Assembly (NCBI RefSeq): GCF_007558865.1
Contig: NZ_VLPK01000001.1
Coordinates: 1,302,001-1,366,000 of the forward strand
Reading direction: 5' to 3'
Length of the DNA: 64,000 nt
Source of the DNA: Mucilaginibacter corticis
Lineage (GTDB): Bacteria > Bacteroidota > Bacteroidia > Sphingobacteriales > Sphingobacteriaceae
Within the stretch, counting starts at the first letter, position 1. Each line of letters begins with the position of its first letter. The notes under the pieces were generated by a model, which searched no databases, was not told where the DNA came from, and saw only the letters and a program-made list of their open reading frames with translations. Made by a program: the position numbers and the translations under genes. This document shows, piece after piece, positions 1 through 8,915 of the stretch.

Positions 1-1891
1 CCAGTGGCATAATTGGAGCATGAATGGATTCCTGTTGAAAGTCTGCCATTACACCGATGATCTGCGTTTGCGGCTGACCATTAAAGCCGGACAGCGATTT
101 GCCTACTGCTTGTTTAGGGTTTTTAAATCCTAATAAGGTGGCAAGTTTTTGATTGATCAATACGGTATTAACCGTGTCACGGGCTTCAAGGTTTCGGCCC
201 GCCAGTAATTGAATATGGTAAACGTTTATATAATTTTCGTCGCCAAACTTTTCTGCGATCTTATCTACCTTGATCTCTTTTTTATCATCTCGATAGATGG
301 CCGAGGCTGTGTGCGGATCATTTGACAAAGGAGCATCGCGGCCTGCGCTCACCTGTACCACCTGCGGCATAGTACGAAGTTTGTTCATAAAGATATGGTT
401 CAGTCCGGGCTGGCGATTTTTCCAGGGCGAGTTAATGATCAGTACTGCTTCTTTACGGAAGCCCAGGTCTTTATTTAGGGCATAATATATTTGCTTGCTC
501 ACCAGTACCGTTGCCATAATGAAAAACTGGGCTATCACAAATTGGGTAACACTTAAGGTTTTGCGCAAACGGGTATTGCGGGTGTTGCTGCTATCGCTTT
601 GCGACTGTCCTTTCAGAACTGAAACCGGGTCGAAGGATGACAAAATCATAGCCGGATAAAAACCTGCTGCTAAGGCAACAGCTATCGCTAAAAGCAGTAA
701 AAATGCTAATATAGCAGGTTGCCAGATCATGTTGGCTGTAATGCCTGCAGGAATAAAGGCTGCAAATTCATGCAATAATAAAGGAGCTGTCACAAAAGCA
801 ATCACCAGGGCTGCAAATGTGGTCAGCAATGTTTCTGTCATGAACTGCGCCATCAACTGCCCACGGCTGCTGCCCATGGTTTTTCGAATACCGATCTCTT
901 TTGCATGCCTGACCGATTGTGCTGTTGTTAGATTAATAAAATTGATACAGCCAAGTGTTAGCAAAAAAAGTGCGATGGCCAGCAACTCATAAAGTGTAGT
1001 TTTATCGGCTGTCCGACCATTTCCAAAGGTGCCGTAATTAGCATTAAAATGCATATCGGCCAATGGCTGAAAATAAAAGGACGGCGCGTCATTTTTAGAT
1101 GCACTTGTTGCGGGCAACGTCTTTTTAAAAGCGGTATTTAATTGTTTGGTTAACCGGGTGACAACTGTTGGCATGGCCAGTTTGATAAATAGTTGCTGTT
1201 CGGGGCTTGTACCATTCCAGTTGTTAACCACAACCCGGGCTTTCAGTGCCGGCGTAGTTTCAACAGTTGAAAAAGAGATGAAATCATGAAAAGTCAGGTC
1301 TGTATTTTCTTTGATATCCGCCACAATACCGGATACTGTGGTAATGAGGGTATCATACAATACTTTACGCCCGATCATTTGATCATAAGTTAACGACGGG
1401 AAATATTTTTTGGCTTGACTTGCCATTAAAACTACCTGGTTAGGCCGCGATAGCGCACCGGCGGACGAGCCTGCAAGCCAGTGATAAGAAAACAGGCGAA
1501 AATAGCTGTCATCAGCCAGGATAACATTATCCTGAGCTTTGAACACCGCCTGATTTGCATTTGTTGTTTGCGTAGATACGTTTGGCTGGTAGAGGGTGAA
1601 AATTTGTGCAGCTGTTTCAACACCGGTTAATTGGCGCTTCACCACGTCTATAGCAGCGCCGCAAATACCGGCATTACAAGTTTGCGAACCAGGGGTCGTA
1701 AAGTTGGTAACAACACGGTAGATCCTGTTTTCGTCACGGTGGAAACGGTCAAAACTAAAATCAAAATGTACGATCAGGTAAATAACAAGCGAGGCAGCTA
1801 TCCCGACGGACAAACCGATCACATTGATCAGCGTAAACATTTTGTTTTTCCAAAAACCACGGAGAGTTGTCTTTAAATAATTTTTGATCAT
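1..1891 (-). CDS. MacB/FtsX-type ABC transporter permease (partial, C-terminus beyond the left edge)
   Basis: Inner-membrane permease of the MacB/FtsX class, which in Bacteroidota usually works with a separate ATPase to move peptides or lipoproteins or to sense envelope stress. The frame opens at the ATG ending at 1891 and stays open to the window edge (630 codons); full family members are near 790-800 residues, so the last helices are missing. The N-terminus MIKNYLKTTLRGFWKNK leads into a first membrane helix and a large periplasmic MacB_PCD-like domain. The stretch read from about 960-840 gives NFINLTTAQSVRHAKEIGIR, the hallmark FtsX segment beside the second helix. Close to the edge VMADFQQESIHAPI matches the usual second periplasmic domain. 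No ATPase gene is visible. The substrate is unknown. Confidence 0.9.
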   Translation of the reverse strand, partial: MIKNYLKTTLRGFWKNKMFTLINVIGLSVGIAASLVIYLIVHFDFSFDRFHRDENRIYRVVTNFTTPGSQTCNAGICGAAIDVVKRQLTGVETAAQIFTLYQPNVSTQTTNANQAVFKAQDNVILADDSYFRLFSYHWLAGSSAGALSRPNQVVLMASQAKKYFPSLTYDQMIGRKVLYDTLITTVSGIVADIKENTDLTFHDFISFSTVETTPALKARVVVNNWNGTSPEQQLFIKLAMPTVVTRLTKQLNTAFKKTLPATSASKNDAPSFYFQPLADMHFNANYGTFGNGRTADKTTLYELLAIALFLLTLGCINFINLTTAQSVRHAKEIGIRKTMGSSRGQLMAQFMTETLLTTFAALVIAFVTAPLLLHEFAAFIPAGITANMIWQPAILAFLLLLAIAVALAAGFYPAMILSSFDPVSVLKGQSQSDSSNTRNTRLRKTLSVTQFVIAQFFIMATVLVSKQIYYALNKDLGFRKEAVLIINSPWKNRQPGLNHIFMNKLRTMPQVVQVSAGRDAPLSNDPHTASAIYRDDKKEIKVDKIAEKFGDENYINVYHIQLLAGRNLEARDTVNTVLINQKLATLLGFKNPKQAVGKSLSGFNGQPQTQIIGVMADFQQESIHAPIMPL

Positions 1892-2239
1892 GACGTTCAA
1901 CTTAAAACTTAATAATATCTCCCGATAATTTTCATGCCATGATGCAACTAATTGATTTATTGACTTTTATATCAAAAATCAATTCAGAATTGTATCAAAA
2001 GCGAACAAGAGGAGTCCGCTTTTAGACCATCGCCGCGTTGGGGTGACTGAATTATCAATTCCGTGACACCACAGAATTAAAGGGCTGGATGCCTGGCCGG
2101 TAAGCGCATAAAAAAGGTGCAGAACAAAAATTCTGCACCGTATTATTATCAGTTATTTAGCCGATTTTGAACCCAAATTTCACTTACTTATAAGTTGGCT
2201 CACTTGGCTCATGTAGCTCACACTCGCGTGAGACAAACG
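1892..2239. other. Intergenic region without a gene
   Basis: 348 bp between the permease start and the GH92 stop. The only structure I see is the terminator hairpin at 2110-2139. No ORF with coding character on either strand. The permease promoter must lie here, but no convincing -33/-7 pair was found. Confidence 0.6.
2110..2139 (-). terminator. Rho-independent terminator of the GH92 gene
   Basis: Perfect 9-bp stem GGTGCAGAA/TTCTGCACC at 2116-2124 and 2131-2139 with a 6-nt loop. Read on the minus strand it is followed by a run of six T (complement of 2110-2115), about 100 bp after the GH92 stop. Confidence 0.85.
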
Positions 2240-4540
2240 CTATTTATTGTAACCCCAGGCAAGCGGTACATCGCCTGCTTTGGTGCCCCAGCTTTTGTTA
2301 GGTTTTGCACCCATCACAAAGTCAAGCGTACCGCCGTTCATAATATCCTGTTGCGTTATGTATGCTTTGTTGTAAGCAACGCCGTTAAGTTTTACTGATT
2401 GGATATAGCAATTGGCCGGCGAAGCGTTCTTTACGCTCACACTAAAGGTTTTGCCATTGCTTAGCTGCATAGCCGCGCTCTTCAATATCGGCGAGCCGAT
2501 AGCGTAAACGCCATTAGCCGGGTTTACCGGGTAAAAGCCCATAGAGCTAAAGGTATACCATGACGACATTTGCCCGCAATCTTCATTACCCTGGTAGCCT
2601 GATGACGAGTTGTTGTATAACTCGTTTAGCACCTTTGCTACATAAAATTGGGTTTTCCATGGCTGTCCTGCATAATCATACAGGTAAGCAATATGGTGAC
2701 TTGGCTCATTACCATGCGCGTACTGACCTATAAAGCCCGAGGCATTTCCGTTAACGTCGCCCGGCTTGTTAGCCAAAGTGAAGAAGGTATCCAGCTTGGC
2801 AGTGAATTTCTGATTGCCACCCATCAAATTAACCAGGTCGGGTACGTTCTGTGGTACATACCATGAGTATTGCCAGGCGTTAGCTTCGGTATAAGGGCTG
2901 CCTCCATTGCCGCCATAATCAAGCGGGTTAAATGGCGTTACCCATTTGCCATCTTTGTTACGGGCCTGGAAGAAACCGGTTTTAGGATTGTACAGGTTCT
3001 TGTAAAAGGCCGACCGTTTCATAAAATGCTCATAATCGTCTGTCTTGCCCAGCTTTTTAGCCAACTGCGCCACGCACCAATCGTCATAAGCTTGCTCGAC
3101 AGTTATAGATACCGATTGCGATTCAACATCCTCAGGGATATAGCCATATTTCTCCCATGCCGTAAACGGCGAGCCGGGGTGATCTGTTGTTGAAGAACCT
3201 TTTACTGCCTGGTAGGCTTTCTCCGCGTCAATACCTGGGATGCCTTTCAATATGGCATCCGTAATAACCGGGATAGCGTGATTACCTATCATACAGTAAT
3301 TTTCATCGCCCCATAGTTGCCATATGGGCAGGTAACCATAGGTATCATACTGCCTGATCATGCTGTTGATAAAAGCAGCAGTTTTTTCAGGCTGAATAAA
3401 GGTGTATAACGGGTGGGCGGCCCTGTAAGTATCCCACAAAGAAAAAGTAGAATAATGTGCTTTATCAGGCGCGTTACCAACGGTAAGGTCTGATGCCTGG
3501 TAGTCGCCGTTTACGTCGGCTACGTTATTGGGCTGGGTAAAGGCGTGGTATAAACCAGTATAAAAGATTTGCTTTTGTTGCAGCGTGCCGTCAATTTTGA
3601 TCTTTTCCAACTCGGTTTCCCATTGGGCCGCACTTTGCTGACTTACCTTGTCAAAGTTCCAGTCGCTTAGCTCTGCCTGCATATTTTTGCGGGCATTCTC
3701 AACACTTACCGGCGACAGGGCCACTTTTACCAATACCTGCTCATTAGCAGTGGTATTAAAGTTTAGCGCCGCCCTTATCGATGTGCCGTTAATTACTGGC
3801 ATGTTTTCAATGCGCCTGCCGCCATTAGCCAATACGGTACTGGTAAACGGTTTTGAAAACTCGGCATGGAAATAAACCTTACGCAGTTTTGCCCAGCCTG
3901 TCAATATCCGGTAACCCTCGATGGTGGTATTGTTTACCACTCTGATCTCGGCGCCTATTATACGGCATTCCCAATAGTTTCTTTTCTTATCCAACGAGTG
4001 GTTCAGATCAATGATGATATGCGCGCTATCGCTCTTAGGGAAAGTATAGCGGTGCACACCCACGTGCGATGTTGAGGTCAACTCGGCGTTGATGCCGTAA
4101 TCCTGCAGCATAACCTGGTAATATCCCGGCTTGGCTGATTCCTGCTTATGTGAGAAAGCTGAGCGGTAACCGCTGCCTTTAACGCTATCCTTACCCGGAT
4201 CTAATTTTATTTTACCTGTAGTTGGCATCAACAAAACATCAAACAGATCTGCCACGCCGGTACCGCTTAAGTGTGTATGGCTAAAGCCGACGATGGTCTT
4301 ATCGTTATAGTCATAGCCTGATGCCGGATCGTCCGGTGCATCGCGCGTATCCGGGCTTAATTGTACAAACGCGAACGGGGTAGTCGGTCCCGGGAAATTA
4401 CTGCCCGAAAGGCTGTTCTTATCTACCGCGCCCGTACCTATGAACGGGTTTACATATTGAATTAAATTAGCCGGTTTGTTAGTCTGTGCGAAGAGGGATT
4501 GCGCCGATAGTACTAAGGCCGCAAGGAGAGCTTTTTTCAT
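2240..4540 (-). CDS. GH92 family exo-alpha-mannosidase, secreted
   Basis: Exo-acting alpha-mannosidase of glycoside hydrolase family 92, calcium-dependent enzymes that trim mannose from N-glycans and mannans. A Sec signal peptide (MKKALLAALVLSAQSLFAQ) sends it to the periplasm or surface. The N-terminal beta-sandwich begins with YVNPFIGTG and NFPGPTTPFAFVQLSPDT, both typical of GH92. In the catalytic (alpha/alpha)6 part are GNEPSHH at about 610, which I take to contain the general-acid glutamate, and GNEDCGQMSSWY at about 651. At 766 residues it is full length. It starts 32 bp after the small secreted protein at 4573-5316 and probably shares its promoter. There is no SusC/SusD pair or other mannan gene nearby, so it seems to act as a lone scavenging enzyme. 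The alpha-1,2 linkage is only the commonest choice in the family. Confidence 0.95.
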   Translation of the reverse strand: MKKALLAALVLSAQSLFAQTNKPANLIQYVNPFIGTGAVDKNSLSGSNFPGPTTPFAFVQLSPDTRDAPDDPASGYDYNDKTIVGFSHTHLSGTGVADLFDVLLMPTTGKIKLDPGKDSVKGSGYRSAFSHKQESAKPGYYQVMLQDYGINAELTSTSHVGVHRYTFPKSDSAHIIIDLNHSLDKKRNYWECRIIGAEIRVVNNTTIEGYRILTGWAKLRKVYFHAEFSKPFTSTVLANGGRRIENMPVINGTSIRAALNFNTTANEQVLVKVALSPVSVENARKNMQAELSDWNFDKVSQQSAAQWETELEKIKIDGTLQQKQIFYTGLYHAFTQPNNVADVNGDYQASDLTVGNAPDKAHYSTFSLWDTYRAAHPLYTFIQPEKTAAFINSMIRQYDTYGYLPIWQLWGDENYCMIGNHAIPVITDAILKGIPGIDAEKAYQAVKGSSTTDHPGSPFTAWEKYGYIPEDVESQSVSITVEQAYDDWCVAQLAKKLGKTDDYEHFMKRSAFYKNLYNPKTGFFQARNKDGKWVTPFNPLDYGGNGGSPYTEANAWQYSWYVPQNVPDLVNLMGGNQKFTAKLDTFFTLANKPGDVNGNASGFIGQYAHGNEPSHHIAYLYDYAGQPWKTQFYVAKVLNELYNNSSSGYQGNEDCGQMSSWYTFSSMGFYPVNPANGVYAIGSPILKSAAMQLSNGKTFSVSVKNASPANCYIQSVKLNGVAYNKAYITQQDIMNGGTLDFVMGAKPNKSWGTKAGDVPLAWGYNK

Positions 4541-4572
4541 GATACAATATTACTTAATTATTTCAAATCGGC

Positions 4573-5316
4573 TTACTTAGCGGGTGCGCTTTGTACATTG
4601 AAATCATTAAATGCCGCTATAATTGCGGTGGCTTCCTCCTCTTTAAATGTGGCCTTTTTTGCCATGGCGATCATCTTTGCTGCAAGCCCCTTATGTGCTA
4701 CCACCGGTTGGTTCCCGTAACCCCCGGATTGGAATTTTTCTTGCACCGATGGTACGTCTTCCAAAAGTTTAAGCAGATCTATATCAAACGCGTTTTGCTG
4801 CTTGCCCTCGCCATCTTTCACACAAAGAATTTTATAGCCCTTTAACAGATCATTTTTGCGTTGAGCTTCGTCACGTTCAATTTTTTCTTCGGTACCCGAA
4901 TCACCATAAGTATCCGGCGGATAATCATAAAAACGATGTGAGGTTATACGCCCGATCGTCAGCCTTTCCATCATATGATCGTTACTGCCAAGACTTTTCA
5001 ATTGTAAATTTTCGGTATTAACATAGTGCACTTTATCAAAAATGACATTGCCTATTTGATAGGTCTGCATGTCGTCTGCCCTATATTTTTTACCTTTTAC
5101 ATTGGGATTGGCGGCGTATGAGGCCGAATCAATAAACCAAATATAGCGTTGGTTGTACCATGGCATAGTATCAAACGTGCGTATCAGCCCGTTAACCCTG
5201 GTGCCATCTGCAAATGTAACTGTACCGGGGCGATAGGAACGTGTTTCCTGTTGTGCATTACAAATTGACACACCGGAAATAATAAACAAGACAAATAAAA
5301 TACAAAATTTCTTCAT
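4573..5316 (-). CDS. Secreted protein of unknown function upstream of GH92
   Basis: 247-residue protein that I do not recognise. It has a clear Sec signal peptide ending near residue 21 (SICNAQ) and no lipobox. The body is polar and probably beta-rich: YRPGTVTFADGTRVNGLIRT suggests a small barrel-like beginning, and the charged C-terminal third (residues about 150-235) is probably helical. No catalytic motif stands out. It is the first gene of a likely two-gene unit with the GH92 mannosidase (32-bp gap) and has a good Bacteroidota-type promoter directly upstream. A role in envelope physiology or in helping the mannosidase is possible but is inference from position only. Confidence 0.75.
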   Translation of the reverse strand: MKKFCILFVLFIISGVSICNAQQETRSYRPGTVTFADGTRVNGLIRTFDTMPWYNQRYIWFIDSASYAANPNVKGKKYRADDMQTYQIGNVIFDKVHYVNTENLQLKSLGSNDHMMERLTIGRITSHRFYDYPPDTYGDSGTEEKIERDEAQRKNDLLKGYKILCVKDGEGKQQNAFDIDLLKLLEDVPSVQEKFQSGGYGNQPVVAHKGLAAKMIAMAKKATFKEEEATAIIAAFNDFNVQSAPAK

Positions 5317-5335
5317 TGCGATAAGGTTAAAAGCT

Positions 5336-5365
5336 CAAAGATACTTAAACGCCCGGCTTGCCAAT
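5336..5365 (-). promoter_or_regulatory. Bacteroidota-type promoter for the 4573-5316/GH92 unit
   Basis: On the minus strand a -7 box TATCTTTG (complement of 5336-5343) fits TAnnTTTG exactly. ATTG (complement of 5362-5365) lies 18 bp upstream and approximates the -33 TTTG. The -7 box is 20 nt ahead of the ATG at 5316. Confidence 0.5.
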
Positions 5366-5409
5366 ATTATATTTGTGTTATATATCATGATATTTATAGA
5401 CTAATTAAT

Positions 5410-5457
5410 GAATACAAAGACGCCTCAAACTTTTAGGTTCGAGGCGTCTTTGTATTC
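5410..5457 (-). terminator. Long hairpin terminator of the amidase gene
   Basis: Perfect 17-bp inverted repeat, arms 5410-5426 and 5441-5457, core GACGCCTC/GAGGCGTC, 14-nt loop. It lies 20 bp after the amidase stop. The A/T-rich outer stem supplies the T stretch, as in other terminators of this window. Confidence 0.8.
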
Positions 5458-5477
5458 AAGCAATAAAAGTTTATAGT

Positions 5478-6155
5478 TTAAACCGCAGGTGTCGAAACAG
5501 TACTCAACGATTGCAGCAGCGCTATTAATTCGGGCTGCGGATGGCAATCCTGTTTATCACTGGCTATGCGGTAAGAAGTATGCGTCCAGATGCCCGGCAC
5601 GCCCCCAATAGCATCTTTGCTAATATCCCACATGCCCGGATGGTAGGTTGTTGGTATCTTATATTTATTGCAGAGGTATAATATTAATTCTTTTACAGCA
5701 GTTAATTGCTCAGCAGAATATTTCTCAAACCCTGCAAATCCCCTAAAAGGGGGCGAATAGGTTTGTACATTGGCATCAGGTATGGCCTGGCTCAGGTAAT
5801 TTAGCCATTTGCCATTTTTTTGTGTTAGGCCGCCCCAGCAGGTAAGCTCAATACCTATGCTTTGTTTGTGCAGGGTATCGCAACGGGTGCTATAATCATT
5901 AAAACCAAGCCCATGAATAAATGCAGCAGGGATGCCTAAATGTGCGGCATAATATTTTGAGGCGAAAGCCTGCTGGATAATACCGTCTTTACCAATAACA
6001 AAAGCGGTTGCCACCGCTACCGGGTCGGTTTTCCAATAGTCGATATTGCCTTTTGCTGATGGGCCGCTGGCAGTATGATGAATAACGATCTGTGTTTTGG
6101 GAAACTCCTGCGCATGGTACTGGTTTTCAGGCAGGGGATATTGCTGTATGTTCAT
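5478..6155 (-). CDS. N-acetylmuramoyl-L-alanine amidase (Amidase_2 / PGRP fold)
   Basis: Probable zinc amidase cutting the bond between MurNAc and L-Ala in peptidoglycan. The Amidase_2 signature TQIVIHHTASGP (His26/His27), followed by AVATAFVIGKDGIIQQAF and YAAHLG, is clear. Later, WTHTSYR and the C-terminal DCHPQPEL (Cys204, His205) supply the usual second and third zinc ligands and catalytic residues. There is no signal peptide at the chosen start, which suggests a cytosolic enzyme for cell-wall recycling or a non-classically exported one. At 225 residues it is a single-domain protein. It stands alone between two terminator-bounded units. Phage-type endolysins share this fold, but no phage genes are near. 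Confidence 0.88.
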   Translation of the reverse strand: MNIQQYPLPENQYHAQEFPKTQIVIHHTASGPSAKGNIDYWKTDPVAVATAFVIGKDGIIQQAFASKYYAAHLGIPAAFIHGLGFNDYSTRCDTLHKQSIGIELTCWGGLTQKNGKWLNYLSQAIPDANVQTYSPPFRGFAGFEKYSAEQLTAVKELILYLCNKYKIPTTYHPGMWDISKDAIGGVPGIWTHTSYRIASDKQDCHPQPELIALLQSLSTVSTPAV

Positions 6156-6285
6156 GATATGATTGGTTTGTATAAAAGTAATATTTTTTATACATCAATG
6201 CATAAAAAAATAACCTGCTAATTATTGAAAATAAGCAGATTAAGACCTTGTATTATATTAAATATTATTGTGTGCTCAATTTATA

Positions 6286-7722
6286 TTATTTAAAAAAATC
6301 AGGATAATATTTAGCGATCAATTGCTTTTCATCATTCTTTAATTCGGATGGCAAAATCGGAGCATCTTGCAGGCGTAAGCCTTTTTGATTAATGCGGTTC
6401 ATTAAGCTCCAGTCTTTCACGGGCTTTTCAGGCGATGGGTCAGCAGGCTCTTTGGCCGGGAGATCATAGCGGGTAAAATCGACTATCCTTGCGGGCGTGT
6501 TTTTATGCCAGTTTCGCAATGTCGCCAGGCGAAACTCTTTATTCATATACCATTTGATCTCTTCGTCACCCCACGAGTTACCAATGCCCAGTCCTTTTTC
6601 TTCAAACCTGTAATTCCATTTTTCATTGTCAGGGAAATGGCTGCGCCATAATTCGCCGTATTCGCCAAAGGTTACAAATTTCACGTCGGGCCATTTTTGT
6701 ACGGTAGCGCCTACCCATTTCTCAAGCGCTCTTAATGCAAAGGTTTCGTCCCAATTGTTACGTTCAGGGATCTTTACCAATGCTGCCTCCCATATATTGG
6801 GGATCCAGCCAAATCCATTTAGTTCAAATCCCCTGTCAAAATGGATTGATTGCGTGTGCATTACCGATTGGTGGCCGATATCCAGCCCCCAGTCGCCATA
6901 GCTTTCAATAGGGCCTACGCCACGGCGGCTTGCCGCGCCATTAAAGGGGGTGGTTCCATAAATATTACCGCTTTGTAACGCACAAAGAAAATCAACACTC
7001 CAGCCGTCCAGGTTCACGCAGTCAATAAAATCGCTTTTGCCCTGTGCGGGTTTGCAAAAATGTTCTTTAGACGGATAAAAAGGATATGATGGCGACCCAT
7101 CAGCTCCGCCGCCATCCGTTTCATGCTGACTCCAGATCACAGCATGTGCAACATGGATCTTTTCTTTTTCGGCAAGATAGGCCAGGTTATCTGCTGATAA
7201 AAATCCGCCCATAATTGCTTTAGGGCGATAGCCGCCGCCAACCATATCGGTTATGCGCTGGATAGCCTCTGTCATTTCCACATTTATGCGGTGGCGCGAC
7301 AGGTACATCGCCGGGAAATACCCGGGGAAGTAAGATACCTCGTCGCCATATTTATGCTGGCATTCGGCCACATATTTCCTGATATCTACGTAATTGGAAC
7401 GTTTATCTTCTAAAGCGTTCAATGTAAAACCCCAGGTTAAGCGGCCGTTGGGATTATTTTTTGCAAAAGTTTCACGCATATCCTGCACCACCTTCAACGT
7501 GTGCGCGTACCCCTCATCCCGTTTGATCAGTTTAACATCCCGTGACACCTCCCACGGCGAAGTGCGGATCATGATACAAAAGGTGACAAACCTATTGCCC
7601 ATTAGTGTAGTTGGTGCGTTTGCCGCAGGCATATCAAAAGGACTAATTTTTTTAATTAAAGGATTGGCCATAATAGCGGCGCCTCCCACTAAAGAGTTTT
7701 TACAAAATATTCTTCTTTCCAT
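6286..7722 (-). CDS. Tat-exported protein of unknown function, possible carbohydrate-active TIM-barrel
   Basis: 478-residue protein with a twin-arginine signal (MERRIFCKNSLVGGAAIM), so it probably leaves the cytosol folded and may carry a cofactor or metal. I cannot assign a family. The N-terminal part (about 40-250) looks like a beta/alpha barrel: alternating strands such as LTWGFTLNALED, VSYFPGYFPAMYLSRH, PKAIMGGFLSADNLAYLAE and VAHAVIWSQHETDGGG. The order recalls polysaccharide deacetylases or clan GH-A hydrolases. Possible metal or catalytic residues are the His/Asp/Glu of WSQHETD and the GHQSVMHTQSIHFDRG stretch. The C-terminal third is rich in Trp and charged residues. It is not tightly linked to its neighbours. 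Confidence 0.7.
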   Translation of the reverse strand: MERRIFCKNSLVGGAAIMANPLIKKISPFDMPAANAPTTLMGNRFVTFCIMIRTSPWEVSRDVKLIKRDEGYAHTLKVVQDMRETFAKNNPNGRLTWGFTLNALEDKRSNYVDIRKYVAECQHKYGDEVSYFPGYFPAMYLSRHRINVEMTEAIQRITDMVGGGYRPKAIMGGFLSADNLAYLAEKEKIHVAHAVIWSQHETDGGGADGSPSYPFYPSKEHFCKPAQGKSDFIDCVNLDGWSVDFLCALQSGNIYGTTPFNGAASRRGVGPIESYGDWGLDIGHQSVMHTQSIHFDRGFELNGFGWIPNIWEAALVKIPERNNWDETFALRALEKWVGATVQKWPDVKFVTFGEYGELWRSHFPDNEKWNYRFEEKGLGIGNSWGDEEIKWYMNKEFRLATLRNWHKNTPARIVDFTRYDLPAKEPADPSPEKPVKDWSLMNRINQKGLRLQDAPILPSELKNDEKQLIAKYYPDFFK

Positions 7723-7819
7723 CCGGTTATAATTTAGGATGCATAAAGCTATAATTTATCGTGAATTGTTGCTATTTAAAATTAAGATGTGAAATGGGTT
7801 GATAGGATTGTAAAGCAAT

Positions 7820-7850
7820 AAAAAAACCAGCTACGGTTCGAGCAGCTGGC
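7820..7850 (-). terminator. Terminator of the dienelactone hydrolase gene
   Basis: Stem CCAGCT/AGCTGG extended by a wobble pair (7827-7849). On the minus strand it is followed by seven T (complement of 7820-7826). It lies just after the stop at 7876. Confidence 0.8.
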
Positions 7851-7875
7851 TTAAAAATCAAACTGATCAAAATGC

Positions 7876-8760
7876 TTATTTCAAATACTCATTAAAAAAG
7901 TCAATGGTGCGTTTCCAGGCAAGTTCTGCCGCGGCTTTGTCGTAACGCGGAGTGGTATCGTTGTGAAAACCGTGGTTTGCATTTTCATAGATATAGGCCT
8001 GGTATTTTTTGCCATTGGCTTTTAATGCTGCCTCATACGCCGGCCAGCCGCCGGTAATACGGGTATCTAACGATGCGTAATGCAGCAATAAAGGCGCTTT
8101 AATTTTAGGTACATCTGCCGCGTCGGGCTGGCTGCCGTAAAATGGAACGGCCGCTGCCAGGTCAGGCAGGCGCACCGCCATCATGTTGGCAATACCACCA
8201 CCGTAACAAAAACCAACAACACCTACTTTGCCGTTGCAGTCTTTGTTGTTTTTTAAATAATTGAACGCGTCTATAAAATCCTGTTCCATCTCACCTTTAT
8301 CGCGTTTGGCCTGCATTTCACGGCCCGCGTCGTCATTGCCCGGGTAACCACCCAGCGGGGTCAGCGCGTCGGGCGCAAGGGTAATAAACCCTGCCAGTGC
8401 GGCGCGTCTGGCTACGTCTTCAATATACGGGTTTAAACCGCGGTTTTCGTGCACCACTATTATGCCGCCCAGTTTACCTTTGGCATCTTTTGGCTTTGAT
8501 AGCAGGGCTTTAATGCTACCGCCACCTTTGGGCGAATCGTATTTGATATATTCTGATACCAGGCGCGGGTCGTCAGGCTTTACCTGGATGGCTTTATAAT
8601 CAGGCATCAGGAAACTCATCAGCGCTGGCACGGTTAAACTGCCTACCGCGTAGATCGATAGTTTTTCCATAAACCCGCGGCGATCTAAGCGATTGTGCGC
8701 GTAGTCGTCGTAAAGATCAAATACTTCCTGTTTAATGTCTTCTTTGTTGATCTGGCTCAT
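7876..8760 (-). CDS. Dienelactone hydrolase family protein, Tat-exported
   Basis: Alpha/beta hydrolase of the dienelactone hydrolase (carboxymethylenebutenolidase) family. With the start at 8760 ([11 protein letters not shown]) the Cys-Asp-His triad is Cys185 in [11 protein letters not shown], Asp232 in YASLDTR and His263 in ENANHGFH. Glu105 in [13 protein letters not shown] matches the glutamate that activates the cysteine. An upstream TTG in the same frame (8781) lies inside a -7-like box, so 8760 is preferred. Residues about 25-60 contain [12 protein letters not shown] followed by a hydrophobic stretch, a Tat-like signal set about 25 residues in, as is common for this group. The natural substrate is unknown; lactones or esters from plant aromatic breakdown are only a family-level guess. 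Confidence 0.9.
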   Translation of the reverse strand: MSQINKEDIKQEVFDLYDDYAHNRLDRRGFMEKLSIYAVGSLTVPALMSFLMPDYKAIQVKPDDPRLVSEYIKYDSPKGGGSIKALLSKPKDAKGKLGGIIVVHENRGLNPYIEDVARRAALAGFITLAPDALTPLGGYPGNDDAGREMQAKRDKGEMEQDFIDAFNYLKNNKDCNGKVGVVGFCYGGGIANMMAVRLPDLAAAVPFYGSQPDAADVPKIKAPLLLHYASLDTRITGGWPAYEAALKANGKKYQAYIYENANHGFHNDTTPRYDKAAAELAWKRTIDFFNEYLK

Positions 8761-8778
8761 AATATAAAAAGGCTTATT

Positions 8779-8786
8779 CAAATTTA
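8779..8786 (-). promoter_or_regulatory. Putative -7 box upstream of the dienelactone hydrolase
   Basis: TAAATTTG on the minus strand fits TAnnTTTG and sits about 20 nt before the ATG at 8760. I did not find a well-spaced -33 element, so this is weak on its own. Confidence 0.35.
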
Positions 8787-8861
8787 ATTATTCCCGTTCA
8801 TGCCGCTTTACCAAAGATGTAACAGTGTGGTTACCTGAAAGTTTTCTTGCGATAAACACGA

Positions 8862-8888
8862 AAGCCCCAAATTCAAGATTTGAGGCTT
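8862..8888 (-). terminator. Terminator of the FMN-dependent dehydrogenase gene
   Basis: 11-bp stem (8862-8872 with 8878-8888, one G-T wobble), 5-nt loop, located 28 bp after the stop of the gene at 8916. Confidence 0.7.
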
Positions 8889-8915
8889 CCGCATTTTCTA
8901 TCTTTAATACAAGCT

